Shown piece after piece: positions 53,583 to 62,850 of a stretch of DNA of 64,000 nt. A model generated the notes under the pieces. The model ran no database searches, had not been told where the DNA came from, and saw only the letters and a list, made by a program, of their open reading frames with translations. Origin of the DNA: Bradyrhizobium sp. CB1650. GTDB lineage: Bacteria; Pseudomonadota; Alphaproteobacteria; Rhizobiales; Xanthobacteraceae. Made by a program: the position numbers and the translations under genes. The stretch covers positions 2,571,501-2,635,500 of the forward strand of contig NZ_CP121695.1 of the NCBI RefSeq assembly GCF_029761915.1. Direction: 5' to 3'. Position 1 is the first letter of the stretch; the number at the start of each line of letters is the position of its first letter.

Positions 53583-55232
53583 GTGAAAGACACCATCGAG
53601 AAGCTCAGGCGGTTTGGCTGCGCGATGTTGGCCGTGCCGCTATTGGGCACTGCGGCTTACGCCCAGGCGCCAGTGCAGAAGCCAAACATCATCCTGATCC
53701 TTTCGGACGATTTCGGCTACGGAGATTCCGGCGTCTATGGCGGCGGCGAAAATCGGGGCATGCCAACGCCGAACATCGATCGCCTGGCATCCGAAGGCAT
53801 GCAGTTCATGTCGTTCTACGCCCAACCGAGCTGTACGCCCGGCCGGGCCGCGGTGCAGAGCGGCCGCATTCCCAACCGTAGCGGCATGACGACGGTGGCG
53901 TTCCAGGGCCAGGGCGGCGGTATGCCGGCAGCCGAGTGGACGCTGGCGTCGGTCTTGAAGACCGGCGGTTACAAGACGTTCTTCACGGGCAAATGGCATC
54001 TCGGTGAAGCCGACTACGCGCTGCCGAACGCGCAAGGCTATGACGAGATGAAATATGCAGGCCTGTATCATCTCAATGCCTACACTTACGCCGATCCGAC
54101 CTGGTTTCCCGATATGGACCCCGAGCTCAGGGCCATGTTTGAGCGCGTGACCAAGGGAGCAATGTCCGGGAATGCCGGACAGCCGGCAAAGGAGGATTTC
54201 AAGATCAACGGACAATACGTCAACACGCCCGACAAGGGCGTGGTGGGCATTCCATTCTTCGACGACTATGTCGAGAAGGCCTCGCTCGAATATCTGGACC
54301 GCAACAGGGGTGCGACGCAGCCGTTCTTCATGAGCATCAACTTCATGAAGGTGCATCAGCCCAACATGCCGGCTCCCGAATTCCAGGGAAAATCACTATC
54401 GAAGAGCAAATACGCCGATTCCGTCGTCGAGAACGACACGCGCATCGGACGTATCATGGACAAGGTTCGCTCCCTTGGGCTCGACAAGAACACCTACGTC
54501 TTCTGGACGACGGACAATGGTGCATGGCAGGACGTTTATCCGGATGCGGGGTACACGCCGTTCCGTGGCACGAAAGGCACGGTTCGTGAAGGCGGCAACC
54601 GCGTTCCGTCGCTCGCATGGGGCCCCGGTATCAAGGCCGGAACGAAGAACTCGGATATCGTCGGCGGTCTCGATTACATGGCGACCTTCGCGAAGCTCGC
54701 CGGCATCAAGCTCCCCGAGAACGATCGTGAAAGCAAGCCGATTATATTCGACAGCTACGATATGTCGCCAATCCTGTTCGGGACCGGAAAGTCCGAGCGC
54801 AAGAACTGGTTCTATTTCACGGAGTCCGAGCTCTCGCCCGGCGCAGCCCGCGTCGGCAACTACAAGGCCGTGTTCAATCTGCGCGGTGATAACGGCGCAA
54901 AGACCGGCGGGCTTGCTGTCGACAGCAACCTCGGGTGGAAGGGACCAGAGTCATATGTGGCGACCGTTCCGCAGGTCTTCGACATCTGGCAAGACCCGCA
55001 AGAGCGCTACGACATCTTCATGAATAATTACACGGAGCACACCTGGTCCCTGGTCACGATCAATGCCGCCATCAAGGATCTGATGCAGACTTACGTGAAG
55101 TATCCTCCACGGAAGATCCAGAGCGAGACCTACGCGGGGCCGATTACTATCCAACAGTACGAGCGGTTCCAATTCTTCAGGGATCAGCTTGCAAAGGACG
55201 GCTTTACCATCGGCCTTCCGACAGGAAATTGA
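53583..55232 (+). CDS. periplasmic arylsulfatase-type sulfatase
   Basis: 549 residues from GTG 53583. Signal peptide FGCAMLAVPLLGTAAYAQ. The alkaline-phosphatase fold opens with PNIILILSDDFGYGDSGVYGG (metal-binding Asp pair). The sulfatase signature is SCTPGRAAVQSGR (C-x-P-x-R), where the Cys must be converted to formylglycine before the enzyme works; GKWHLG and a late WTTDNGAWQD (metal Asp/Asn) complete the site. It removes sulfate from an ester. It needs a formylglycine-generating enzyme; the nearby copy (59075-60084) is frameshifted. A hairpin follows. Confidence 0.92.
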   Translation: MKDTIEKLRRFGCAMLAVPLLGTAAYAQAPVQKPNIILILSDDFGYGDSGVYGGGENRGMPTPNIDRLASEGMQFMSFYAQPSCTPGRAAVQSGRIPNRSGMTTVAFQGQGGGMPAAEWTLASVLKTGGYKTFFTGKWHLGEADYALPNAQGYDEMKYAGLYHLNAYTYADPTWFPDMDPELRAMFERVTKGAMSGNAGQPAKEDFKINGQYVNTPDKGVVGIPFFDDYVEKASLEYLDRNRGATQPFFMSINFMKVHQPNMPAPEFQGKSLSKSKYADSVVENDTRIGRIMDKVRSLGLDKNTYVFWTTDNGAWQDVYPDAGYTPFRGTKGTVREGGNRVPSLAWGPGIKAGTKNSDIVGGLDYMATFAKLAGIKLPENDRESKPIIFDSYDMSPILFGTGKSERKNWFYFTESELSPGAARVGNYKAVFNLRGDNGAKTGGLAVDSNLGWKGPESYVATVPQVFDIWQDPQERYDIFMNNYTEHTWSLVTINAAIKDLMQTYVKYPPRKIQSETYAGPITIQQYERFQFFRDQLAKDGFTIGLPTGN

Positions 55233-55246
55233 TCAAGCGCAGGAAC

Positions 55247-55269
55247 AGGCCCCGAGTGTTTCGGGGCCT
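55247..55269 (+). terminator. terminator-like hairpin after the sulfatase gene
   Basis: AGGCCCCGA (55247-55255) pairs with TCGGGGCCT (55261-55269) over a 5-nt loop. The T-run after it is weak, so readthrough into the phosphatase gene is possible. Confidence 0.5.
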
Positions 55270-55303
55270 TCGATCTTCGTTTCTCATGAACGGGATGGGG
55301 GTT

Positions 55304-56317
55304 ATGAAGAAAATGCGGGTTGATCGACGTGCGATGCTGGCTGGCCTGCTGGTATCGACGGCAACTCTCTCTCTTTCGAGCGGTGTAGCCGTGGCGCAGG
55401 ACGATCCCCTCCCGTCATGGTCGGAGGGGATGCCGAAGCAATCGATCGTGGATTTCGTTTCCGCGGTCACGCGCGAGGGGACGCCGGACTTCGTTCCTCC
55501 GCCCGAGCGCATTGCCACCTTCGACAACGACGGCACGCTCTGGTGCGAGCAGCCGATGTACGTGCAGCTCGCCTTCGCCCTCGACCGGGTCAAGGCTCTG
55601 GCCGGCAAGCATCCGGAGTGGAAACAAAAGCAGCCATTCAAAGCGGTGCTCGACAACGACATCTCCGCGCTCGCCAAGTCCGGCGAAAAGGGGCTGGTTG
55701 AGCTCGTCATGGCGACCCATACCGGCATGAGCACGGCCGAGTTCGAGAAAATCGCCAGCGACTGGATCGCGACGGCGCGTCATCCGAAATTCAAACGGCC
55801 GTATACCGAGCTGGTTTACCAGCCGATGCTCGAGCTGCTCGCCTACCTGCGCGCCAACGCATTCAAGACCTTCATCGTCTCCGGCGGTGGCATCGAATTC
55901 ATGCGGCCCTGGAGCCAGAAGATTTATGGCATCCCGCCCGAGCAGGTTGTGGGATCCAGCATCAAGACCAAGTTCGAGGTCGACAATGGGCACCCGACGT
56001 TGATCCGTCTGCCCGCAATTGATCTTGTCGACGACGGCCCCGGCAAGCCGGTCGGCATCAATTCGCACATCGGACGTCGACCGATCGCCGCGTTCGGCAA
56101 CTCGGACGGTGACTTCCAGATGCTGCAATGGGCGACGGGGCAGAACGGCCGGCGCTTCGGCCTTATCGTTCATCACACCGCTGCCGAGCGCGAATATGCG
56201 TATGACCGAAAGTCGCCGTTTGGCCGGCTCGACAAGGCTCTGGATGCAGCAGCGGCGAACAAATGGGTGGTTATCAGCATGAAAGACGATTGGAAGCGAG
56301 TATTCGCCTTCCAGTAG
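55304..56317 (+). CDS. Tat-exported HAD-superfamily phosphatase
   Basis: 337 residues from ATG 55304 (GGGATGGGGG upstream). The N-terminus KKMRVDRRAMLAGLLVSTATLSLS has the twin-arginine and hydrophobic pattern of a Tat signal. HAD motif I is ATFDNDGTLWCEQ (DxDGT), motif II TFIVSGGG, and motif IV FGNSDGDFQML. The folded enzyme is likely exported to the periplasm and cleaves phosphate esters; the substrate is unknown. It lies 71 nt after the sulfatase and may share its purpose. Confidence 0.88.
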   Translation: MKKMRVDRRAMLAGLLVSTATLSLSSGVAVAQDDPLPSWSEGMPKQSIVDFVSAVTREGTPDFVPPPERIATFDNDGTLWCEQPMYVQLAFALDRVKALAGKHPEWKQKQPFKAVLDNDISALAKSGEKGLVELVMATHTGMSTAEFEKIASDWIATARHPKFKRPYTELVYQPMLELLAYLRANAFKTFIVSGGGIEFMRPWSQKIYGIPPEQVVGSSIKTKFEVDNGHPTLIRLPAIDLVDDGPGKPVGINSHIGRRPIAAFGNSDGDFQMLQWATGQNGRRFGLIVHHTAAEREYAYDRKSPFGRLDKALDAAAANKWVVISMKDDWKRVFAFQ

Positions 56318-56430
56318 AGCAGCTCCGGTCCGGTGACGTCGTGAGCCCGGAGCTCAATCATTGAACGGTGGCATATCCCTTCGCCTGTCCGAGCTTGAAG
56401 ACTCGAATTGAATGGAACGAGGACGAAAGA

Positions 56431-56886
56431 ATGAGGACCGGTAGTTGCAAAGCACCTCTTTTGACTCTGACCTTATCAATCCCCCTTCTGTACGGGACGA
56501 TCTGCACATCGGCGTTGGCGCTTGAACGCCGGGCGACGGTCTCCGACTTCTCCTCAGCCCATCGTGGCGGCGCAGGACACGCGAGCGGGCATGCCCGCAC
56601 GGCGGGCGCGCAGCGAAACAACATCAAGCAGCGCAACAACGTCAATGTACGCCGCGACGTGAACGTTAACGTCAACAAACGGACGACGGTCGTGGCGAGG
56701 CGTCCCGTTCGCGGATGGGTGCCGCGGCCCTACTACGGCACAATTGTTGGCGGCAGTGCTTTCGGGACGATTGTTGCGGCGACAACAGTCGGTGTGGCTC
56801 CGGTGGCGCCGGCGGCGAACATGTGCTGGTTCTGGACCGATGCAGCCATGTCGCAGGGCTATTGGGACTACTGTGTTGCTCCCTAG
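56431..56886 (+). CDS. exported protein with C-terminal MCW-TD-QG-WDYC motif
   Basis: 151 residues from ATG 56431. Signal-like hydrophobic segment (LTLTLSIPLLYGTICTSALAL), then an Asn/Arg/Val-rich middle with NNVNVRRDVNVNVNKRTTVV repeats, a Gly/Thr-rich hydrophobic stretch, and the C-terminus MCWFWTDAAMSQGYWDYC. The last 20 residues match those of the 59-residue protein at 58868 (MCWYYTDMTHTQGFWDYC). The two Cys could form a disulfide. The stop TAG is inside the IS5-type target-site duplication. Confidence 0.65.
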   Translation: MRTGSCKAPLLTLTLSIPLLYGTICTSALALERRATVSDFSSAHRGGAGHASGHARTAGAQRNNIKQRNNVNVRRDVNVNVNKRTTVVARRPVRGWVPRPYYGTIVGGSAFGTIVAATTVGVAPVAPAANMCWFWTDAAMSQGYWDYCVAP

Positions 56887-56962
56887 CAGGCTGTTGAAAA
56901 AGGTGCTCGCCGCCGACCAGCGACCGTGATTCATTGGCTCCGACGAGATTCGGAGATGGTGC

Positions 56963-58054
56963 GTGCGCGGCGGCGACAATCGAACGGGTGAGCTGTTCAG
57001 CTACGTCGATCTGGAGGCGCGGGTGCGGCGTGACCATCCGCTGCGAGCGATCCGGACGATCGTGAACGAGGCGCTGGCGACGCTGGAGCGCGAGTTTGCC
57101 GCGCTCTATTCGCCGATTGGGCGGCCGTCGATCCCGCCGGAGAAGCTGCTGCGGGCGATGCTGTTGCAAGCGTTTTATTCGATCCGCTCGGAACGGCTTT
57201 TGATGGAGCGGCTGGAATACGACCTGCTGTTCCGCTGGTTCGTCGGAATTGGCGTCGACGACGCAGCCTGGGATCATTCGGTGTTCTCGAAGAACCGCGA
57301 CCGGTTGCTGGAAGGCGACATCGCGGCCAAGTTCCTGGCGGCGGTGCTGGCGCAGCCCAAGGTGAAGAAGCTGCTGTCGAGCGATCACTTCTCGGTCGAT
57401 GGCACGCTGATCGAGGCCTGGGCCTCGATGAAGAGCGTGAAGCCGAAGGATGGCTCTGGCGAGCCGCCGGCGCCAGGCGGCGGGCGCAATGCCGAAGCGG
57501 ACTTCCATGGCCAGAAACGCTCAAACGACACCCATGCTTCGACCACCGATCCGGATGCCAGGCTCTACCGCAAGGGAAAGGGCAAGGAGACGAAGCTATG
57601 CTTCATCGGGCATGGGCTGATGGAGAACCGCCACGGCCTGCTGGTCGACGCCTGCCTGACGCGGGCCGACGGGCATGCCGAACGGGTGGCCGCGCTGCAC
57701 ATGATCGAACCGCGTGCCGACCGGCCGACAGCGATCACGCTTGGCGCCGACAAAGCCTACGACGCAGAAGACTTCGTCAACGAGCTGCGCTCGATGAACG
57801 TGACGCCGCATGTTGCGCAGAACACCAGCGGCCGCAGCTCTGCGATCGACGGGCGAACGACCCGGCACAGCGGCTATGCCGTCAGCCAGCGCATCCGCAA
57901 GCGCATCGAGGAGGCATTCGGCTGGATCAAGACGGTCGCCGGGCAAGAGAAGACCCGCTTCCGTGGCCGTGAACGCGTCGGATGGGCCTTTACCTTCGCT
58001 GCCGCCGCCTACAATCTGGTGCGGCTGCCCAAGTTGATCGCGGAGGCCGGCTGA
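56963..58054 (+). CDS. IS5-family transposase
   Basis: 363 residues from GTG 56963. Starts with the DUF772-type region (VRRDHPLRAIRTIVNEAL, IPPEKLLRAMLLQAFYSIRSERLLMERLEYDLLFRWFVGIG), then the DDE domain: DHFSVDGTLIEAW (first Asp), LGADKAYDAEDFV (second Asp), and RIEEAFGWIKTVAG (Glu). The reading frame is intact, so the element may be active. Confidence 0.95.
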   Translation: MRGGDNRTGELFSYVDLEARVRRDHPLRAIRTIVNEALATLEREFAALYSPIGRPSIPPEKLLRAMLLQAFYSIRSERLLMERLEYDLLFRWFVGIGVDDAAWDHSVFSKNRDRLLEGDIAAKFLAAVLAQPKVKKLLSSDHFSVDGTLIEAWASMKSVKPKDGSGEPPAPGGGRNAEADFHGQKRSNDTHASTTDPDARLYRKGKGKETKLCFIGHGLMENRHGLLVDACLTRADGHAERVAALHMIEPRADRPTAITLGADKAYDAEDFVNELRSMNVTPHVAQNTSGRSSAIDGRTTRHSGYAVSQRIRKRIEEAFGWIKTVAGQEKTRFRGRERVGWAFTFAAAAYNLVRLPKLIAEAG

Positions 58055-58398
58055 TGGCCAAGGTGCCCGGCTTCGCCAAGGCCTTTGCTGGCCGCTGGCG
58101 CATCGTCGAAATGGACAACTGGGACGGCGACTTCCTCGACCTCGTCGAACAGGCGCATCTCACCTTCAACGGCAAGTCCGACGGTGAAATTGCCTTCGGT
58201 GCGCTGAAGGGCTTCCTCGATGTCCGCTACGGCGCGCGAGACGGTTCGGCCTGCGCGGAGTTCTCATGGGAAGGGAACGATGAGAATGACCCCGCCTGCG
58301 GTCGCGGATGGGCTATGATCGGCACTGCGGGCAGGCTCGTCGGTCACTTCTACATACACAATGGCGACGATTCAGCCTTCGTTTGCGAACGTGGCTGA
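58054..58398 (+). CDS. passenger gene in the IS5 element, unknown function
   Basis: 114 residues from ATG 58054, overlapping the transposase stop (TGATG), so translation is coupled. Compact soluble protein (RWRIVEMDNWDGDFLDLVEQAHLTF, FGALKGFLDVRYGARDG, GTAGRLVGHFYIHNGDDS). I recall closely similar stand-alone proteins in many bacteria; no catalytic motif is evident. The gene ends 16 nt before the right IS end. Confidence 0.75.
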   Translation: MAKVPGFAKAFAGRWRIVEMDNWDGDFLDLVEQAHLTFNGKSDGEIAFGALKGFLDVRYGARDGSACAEFSWEGNDENDPACGRGWAMIGTAGRLVGHFYIHNGDDSAFVCERG

Positions 58399-58418
58399 GT
58401 TCTTCAACAGCCTGCTAG

Positions 58419-58867
58419 AGATACGCCAGCTTGCGATCCTCAACTACGTCAATCCATTCTGACTTGATTTCGAGCTTTCGACGAAACTTGTACCAGCTGA
58501 CGAACGCGGCTTCAGCTCTGTTCCCGGAGCAGGTCCGCGGCGACGCAAGAGAAACACTGGGTCAGCATCGGAGCGCTCTTATCCCAAGCGTCGCCTGAAC
58601 AACTCACGAATTCCGCCGTACCGAATTCGATGTTGCGCGAGACGTGACGCGTGTCAGTGGTCGCGACGATTGGTCACTGGTCGCCTGCTTCTATGACTGA
58701 GTCTTCGCACCGACGATTCTCTTTGTGCGCAAACTTGCTCAACAATCGTATCAAGTTGCCATGAACTTGATCGAGCTTGCTCGTGCGCCGTACTTGAATT
58801 CGGTCAGAGCTTCTGTTCAATTAGGAGTTGCCGCACTTCTCCGAGATTTCGTAAGGGAAGGCACGCG
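58419..58867. other. gene-free stretch right of the IS element
   Basis: 449 nt with no supported gene. A minus-strand open frame of about 46 codons ends at the CTAG (SWYKFRRKLEIKSEWIDVVE...) and could be a remnant, but has no start or known motif. Confidence 0.45.
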
Positions 58868-59047
58868 ATGAAGAAAAAGGCTATGTTCGAAGCGCGGACT
58901 GCAGCGCTGAAGATTGCCCCCGTGCCGACACTCCTTTTGATGACGCCAATCGCTGTCGGATCCGTCACCGCGGCGCCCGCGCCAGGAATGTGCTGGTACT
59001 ATACCGACATGACCCACACCCAAGGCTTCTGGGACTACTGCCCGTAG
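58868..59047 (+). CDS. 59-residue exported protein with MCW-TD-QG-WDYC motif
   Basis: ATG 58868 (GGGAAGG upstream) to TAG 59045. A basic start (KKKAMFEARTAALK) and hydrophobic core (VPTLLLMTPIAVGSVTAAPA) form a signal peptide. The remaining part is only the motif MCWYYTDMTHTQGFWDYCP, which equals the C-terminus of the 151-residue protein at 56431. Too short for routine gene callers. It lies 27 nt before the maturase start, so the two are probably co-transcribed. Confidence 0.65.
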   Translation: MKKKAMFEARTAALKIAPVPTLLLMTPIAVGSVTAAPAPGMCWYYTDMTHTQGFWDYCP

Positions 59048-59074
59048 CAACCACGACACTGTGGAGTTCAGCCT

Positions 59075-60084
59075 ATGCTGCCGGCGCCCGAAACCATTCG
59101 CAAGTCGAGCCATGGCGTGATCGAGGACATGGCATGCGTCCCCGGTGGTACGTTCCATATGGGGTCGAACGATCACTATCCTGAAGAAGCGCCTGTTCAC
59201 CGCGTCGCTGTGGACGAGTTCTGGATCGATCGCACGCCGGTAACGAACCGGCAGTTCAAGGAATTCGTCAACGCGACCGGTTATGTCACGACGGCGCAAG
59301 TGGTGCCCGATCCGAAGGACTTTCCCGGCGCACGTCCCGAGATGCTCTATGCGGGCTCACTCGTGTTCTGTCCACCGGCAAATGTCACCGATCTGCGCGA
59401 CTGGAGCCAATGGTGGACCTTCATGAAAGGGGCGAATTGGCGTCGGCCCTATGGTCCTAAAAGCAACATCAAGGAGCTTGACGATCATCCGGTCGTGCAT
59501 GTCGCGTATGCTGATGCGCTCGCATATGCGATTTGGGCCGGCAAGGACCTTCCGACGGAAGCCGAATGGGATTCGCCGCGCGAGGCGGTCTCGATGGTGA
59601 AGAATTTGCCTGGGGCAATGCGCTCACACCCGGCGGCCAACACATGGCAAACACCTGGCAAGGATCATTTCCGATACAAAATCTCTGCGAGGATGGGTTC
59701 GAGCGCACCTCGCCGGTGACGAGCTTCCCGCCGAATGGCTACGGCCTCTACGACATGATCGGCAACGTCTGGGAATGGACGACCGATTGGTGGTCTGCGA
59801 AGCACGAGGCCGATGCCGCCAAGGCTTGCTGCATTCCGCACAATCCGCGTGGCGGCCCGGAAAGTGCGAGCCTCGATCCTCGCCTGCCCAATGTCCAAAT
59901 TCCCCGCAAGGTTTTGAAAGGGGGATCGCATTTGTGCGCGCCGAACTACTGCCGCCGCTACCGTCCGGCTGCGCGGCACGCCGAACCGATCGACACCTCA
60001 ACGAGCCACGCGGGCTTTCGGTGCGTGGTCCGCGCACCCACCGTCCGGCCATCACGAACAGTTCCTTCAGCATCGAACTCTTGA
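59075..60084 (+). pseudogene. formylglycine-generating enzyme (sulfatase maturase), frameshifted
   Basis: The N-terminal frame from ATG 59075 gives VPGGTFHMGSNDHYPEEAPVHRV and FWIDRTPVTNRQFKEFV, the FGE-sulfatase opening. At about 59571-59573 one base is missing after PTEAEW, and the frame that continues reads FAARGGLDGEEFAWGNAL, GNVWEWTTDWW, and the active-site block GGSHLCAPNYCRRYR with both catalytic Cys, ending at 60084. Joined, it is a normal-length enzyme. It converts the sulfatase Cys to formylglycine using O2 and copper. As given, the protein stops before its active site, so the nearby sulfatase would depend on another maturase. Confidence 0.88.
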
Positions 60085-60245
60085 GCGAACGGAATGCCGA
60101 ATGCTCAACGCGCGCGGCATCAACTGCGGCATGCTTCGGCAACAGGCTGCATTGAAGCGGCTGAATGAGATCGAGCGCGGACCAAGCGCCTTGAACGGCC
60201 GGCGCCGTTGGCGGTAAGGCCGATCGGAAGAAGAAAAGCGGCGAG

Positions 60246-61477
60246 GTGTCTTTGACGAATTCGCCCATAGCAGCGCGCGCTCCGGATCTGGTGCTGTTTC
60301 CGCACCAGCCTGCCTTGAAACTCATCTACGACACGGCCCCCGTCGGTCTCGCTTGCCTGTCGCCGGATTGTCGATACCTGCAAATCAACCAGCGGCTCAC
60401 CGAAATATGCGGCATCTCGGTTGAGGACCATCTCGGTCGTTTCGTCAGGGACTGCGTGCCTGCGCTGGCCGATGCCGTTAGGGCGATCGTGCGTGCGATC
60501 ATGGAAACGGGAGAGCCGGTCGTCGGCATCGAAGTCGCAGGGCAGCGTTCCGATCAGCCCGAGGAGCGGGCATGGATGACCTATTGGCATCCGCTGAGGG
60601 CGCCTTCCGGCGAGATCGTTGCCGTCAACGTTGCTGCCGAGGAAATCACCGAGCGCAAGCGCGCCGAGCGTGAAGTTCGACAAGCCAGGGATGCCGCCGA
60701 GATGGCGTTGCGTCACGTGCGGGAAATCCAGGAATCCTTGATCGAGGCGGAAAAGCTCGCCGCTCTTGGCCGGATGGTTGCCGGCGTGGCCCATGAGATC
60801 AACAGTCCCGTCGGCATCGGCCTGACCGTGGCATCGACGCTGGAGCGCAAAGCCGACTTGTTCGCTGCCGCGATTGCATCCGGTGTCGTGCGCCGCTCGG
60901 CGCTGAACGAGTTCGTGGACCTCGTCCAGGCCGCCGCTTGGCAATTGGTATCAAATCTGAGCAGGGCGGCCGACCGTCTTCAATTGTTCAAGCAGGCGGC
61001 GGTCGATTCCAGTTCATCCGAGCGGCGCAGCTTCGACGTGGGCCGATTCACGGAGCTGGCGGGACGGGAGCTTCGCGAGGGTCGCATTTCACTGAACGTC
61101 CGGTGCGAGCCCAAGCTCTTCATGGACGGCTACCCCGGCGAATTCGGGCAAGTTCCGACCAGTCTCGTCACCAACGCGATGGCGCATGCAGTCCCGGCGA
61201 CCGTGAGGGGGCCATCGATGTTCGCGTCCTTGCGGCCGGAAACGACATCGAGGTGTGCGTCGCCGACGATGGGGTCGGCATGACCCCCGAAGTGAGACGC
61301 TGCGCGTTCGATCCGTTCTTCACGACCCGCCGTCACCAGGGCGCGACCGGTCTCGGCCTGCACATCGCCCGCCATATCGTGGTGGACCGATTGGAGGGAC
61401 GCATGGTGCTCGAGAGCACGTCGGGTGAAGGCACGAGCGTTTCGATCACCCTTGCGGAGGCGCCACTAAGCGCTTAG
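60246..61477 (+). pseudogene. PAS-domain sensor histidine kinase, frameshifted
   Basis: From GTG 60246: a PAS domain (IYDTAPVGLACLSPDCRYLQINQRLTEICG to VAAEEITERKRAE), a coiled coil, and the H-box EAEKLAALGRMVAGVAHEINSP. Near 61190 one base is lost in the N-box region (SLVTNAMAHA), and the last part reads in another frame: IEVCVADDGVGM (G1), RHQGATGLGLHIARHIV (G2), and GEGTSVSITL to the stop at 61477. There is no membrane segment. Reading as given loses the ATP-binding motifs. No response regulator gene is nearby. Confidence 0.8.
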
Positions 61478-61524
61478 CCGAGCCGGGCCATCAATGCTCC
61501 GGGGCCGATCGCGAACGCTACCGG

Positions 61525-61908
61525 CTAACAGACGTTCACAGTACGCTGAACGTAAGTGTAGCCATTCCATACGCTCTGTGTCTGATAGCAGGATCCGTAG
61601 GACGATCCGTAAGCCGTAGCGGCACCAAGCGCCGCGCCGGTGGCGAGACCGGCTGCCGCAGCGCCGGGATATCCCCACCCACGGCCGTAGTAACCTCCAC
61701 GATAGTAGCGGCCGCCGGCCCATCGCGCGCCACCGCCCGCGTGCCATCGTGTTCCACCGCCGTGCCAGCCGGGTCTGACACCGCCGCCGTGGAAGTGAGC
61801 CGCGCGAACGCCTTCGCCACCCATGCGACGCGCGTCTGCCGTGTCAGGAAGTGCGGTTGCCGCAGCGGCGAAGAACGCGAGGGACAGCAAAACTTTGGTT
61901 GGTCGCAT
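61525..61908 (-). CDS. exported Gly/Tyr/His-rich protein
   Basis: 127 residues. Signal peptide KVLLSLAFFAAAATALPDTADA; then a Gly/His/Arg/Trp-rich stretch (HFHGGGVRPGWHGGGTRWHAGG), Tyr/Gly repeats (GGRYYRGGYYGRGW), a hydrophobic AAAAGLATGAALGAATAYG segment, and a C-terminus with three Cys in CYQTQSVWNGYTYVQRTVNVC. Typical of small rhizobial surface proteins of unknown function. Transcribed toward the kinase gene. Confidence 0.65.
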   Translation of the reverse strand: MRPTKVLLSLAFFAAAATALPDTADARRMGGEGVRAAHFHGGGVRPGWHGGGTRWHAGGGARWAGGRYYRGGYYGRGWGYPGAAAAGLATGAALGAATAYGSSYGSCYQTQSVWNGYTYVQRTVNVC

Positions 61909-62850
61909 CGTGTCACTCCTTGCGTTGATCGACCCGAGGCAAAGCGTCGAGAAGGCGTTCGTTCCGTGATTGCAACGATGAATTGGTGCAGCCTCAGATC
62001 AGATTTTGATTGCATCGCGCGGGCGACCGGTTTCAGGCTTGCATTGTCATACGCAAATCGGCCGGAGGAATTTCGCAAGGCAAGCCGCCATGCTCTTGCG
62101 TCACCAGCCTGACGATGGCTCGTCTGTGGGTGGAGGCCTGGCCAATGAAGACGCAGATGAAGCGTTACCGCCGCTCGGTCGCTCGATCGGGAGCGAGCGC
62201 GTTCCGGCATTGGCGCGTCGTCGTTCAAGAAAACGCCTGCTGTTCCTCAGAGGAACTGCCGGCATTGCTGCTTTCGGTTGCGCGCAATTTTCGCAAGAGA
62301 TGAAGCGGGAGACGGCCGCAAAGATCGGATTGCGCTCCATTGAAGACTGTCGAGATGACGCGCTCGGGCGATCGGAATCGCCTCGAGAATCTCCATAAGA
62401 TTCCCATGCCCTCGAATCGAGATCTCCTTCGCTTGGGGACAAACCGGGCCGTCGCCGCGCTGCAACGGTCCGCGGAGGCACCTTGGGACGATCGGCGGGC
62501 GCGCGTCAATTTATCAAGTAAATTCAACGTATTATCGGGTTGTTCGCCTCTCACGGCGGCGTGATATTTGTGCAACATCGGCGCGAAAACGCTCCGTTCA
62601 GGGGCAAAACCACGCGGTCTTCCGTTGATTGATCACAACTCTTCGGTTCTTATCAAAACCGCGACGGAGGGGGGCATCCCGAGGTCGTCCCGTTTTAGGT
62701 GGTTCGCTTAAGTCCCTCGCGTTCATGCGGGTGTGTCCGAAGGCGCGAAGCGACTAAGCGGTGGGTCAAGGGACAAGGGAACCTACCTTAGGGTGTCGTC
62801 ACCCAGCGGATCCGGAACCTTCCCTAAATAGAGCAACTTGGAGGTTTAAC
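61909..62850. other. long spacer before the porin gene
   Basis: 942 nt. A plus-strand ORF from ATG 62090 to TAA 62398 (about 102 residues, Ser/Arg/Glu-rich) is the best candidate but has no recognisable motif. The last 300 nt are presumably the porin promoter and leader, ending in GGAGG before the start codon. No RNA gene or repeat recognised. Confidence 0.4.

Larger units (their letters stand above)
56883..58418. mobile_element. IS5-family insertion sequence with 4-bp CTAG target duplication
   Basis: The element runs 56887-58414 (1528 bp). Left end CAGGCTGTTGAAAAA and right end (complement) CAGGCTGTTGAAGAA form a 15-bp inverted repeat with one mismatch. CTAG flanks both sides (56883-56886 and 58415-58418), matching the YTAR 4-bp duplications of IS5-group elements. 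It carries a transposase and one more ORF. The insertion keeps the stop codon of the gene before it. Confidence 0.85.
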
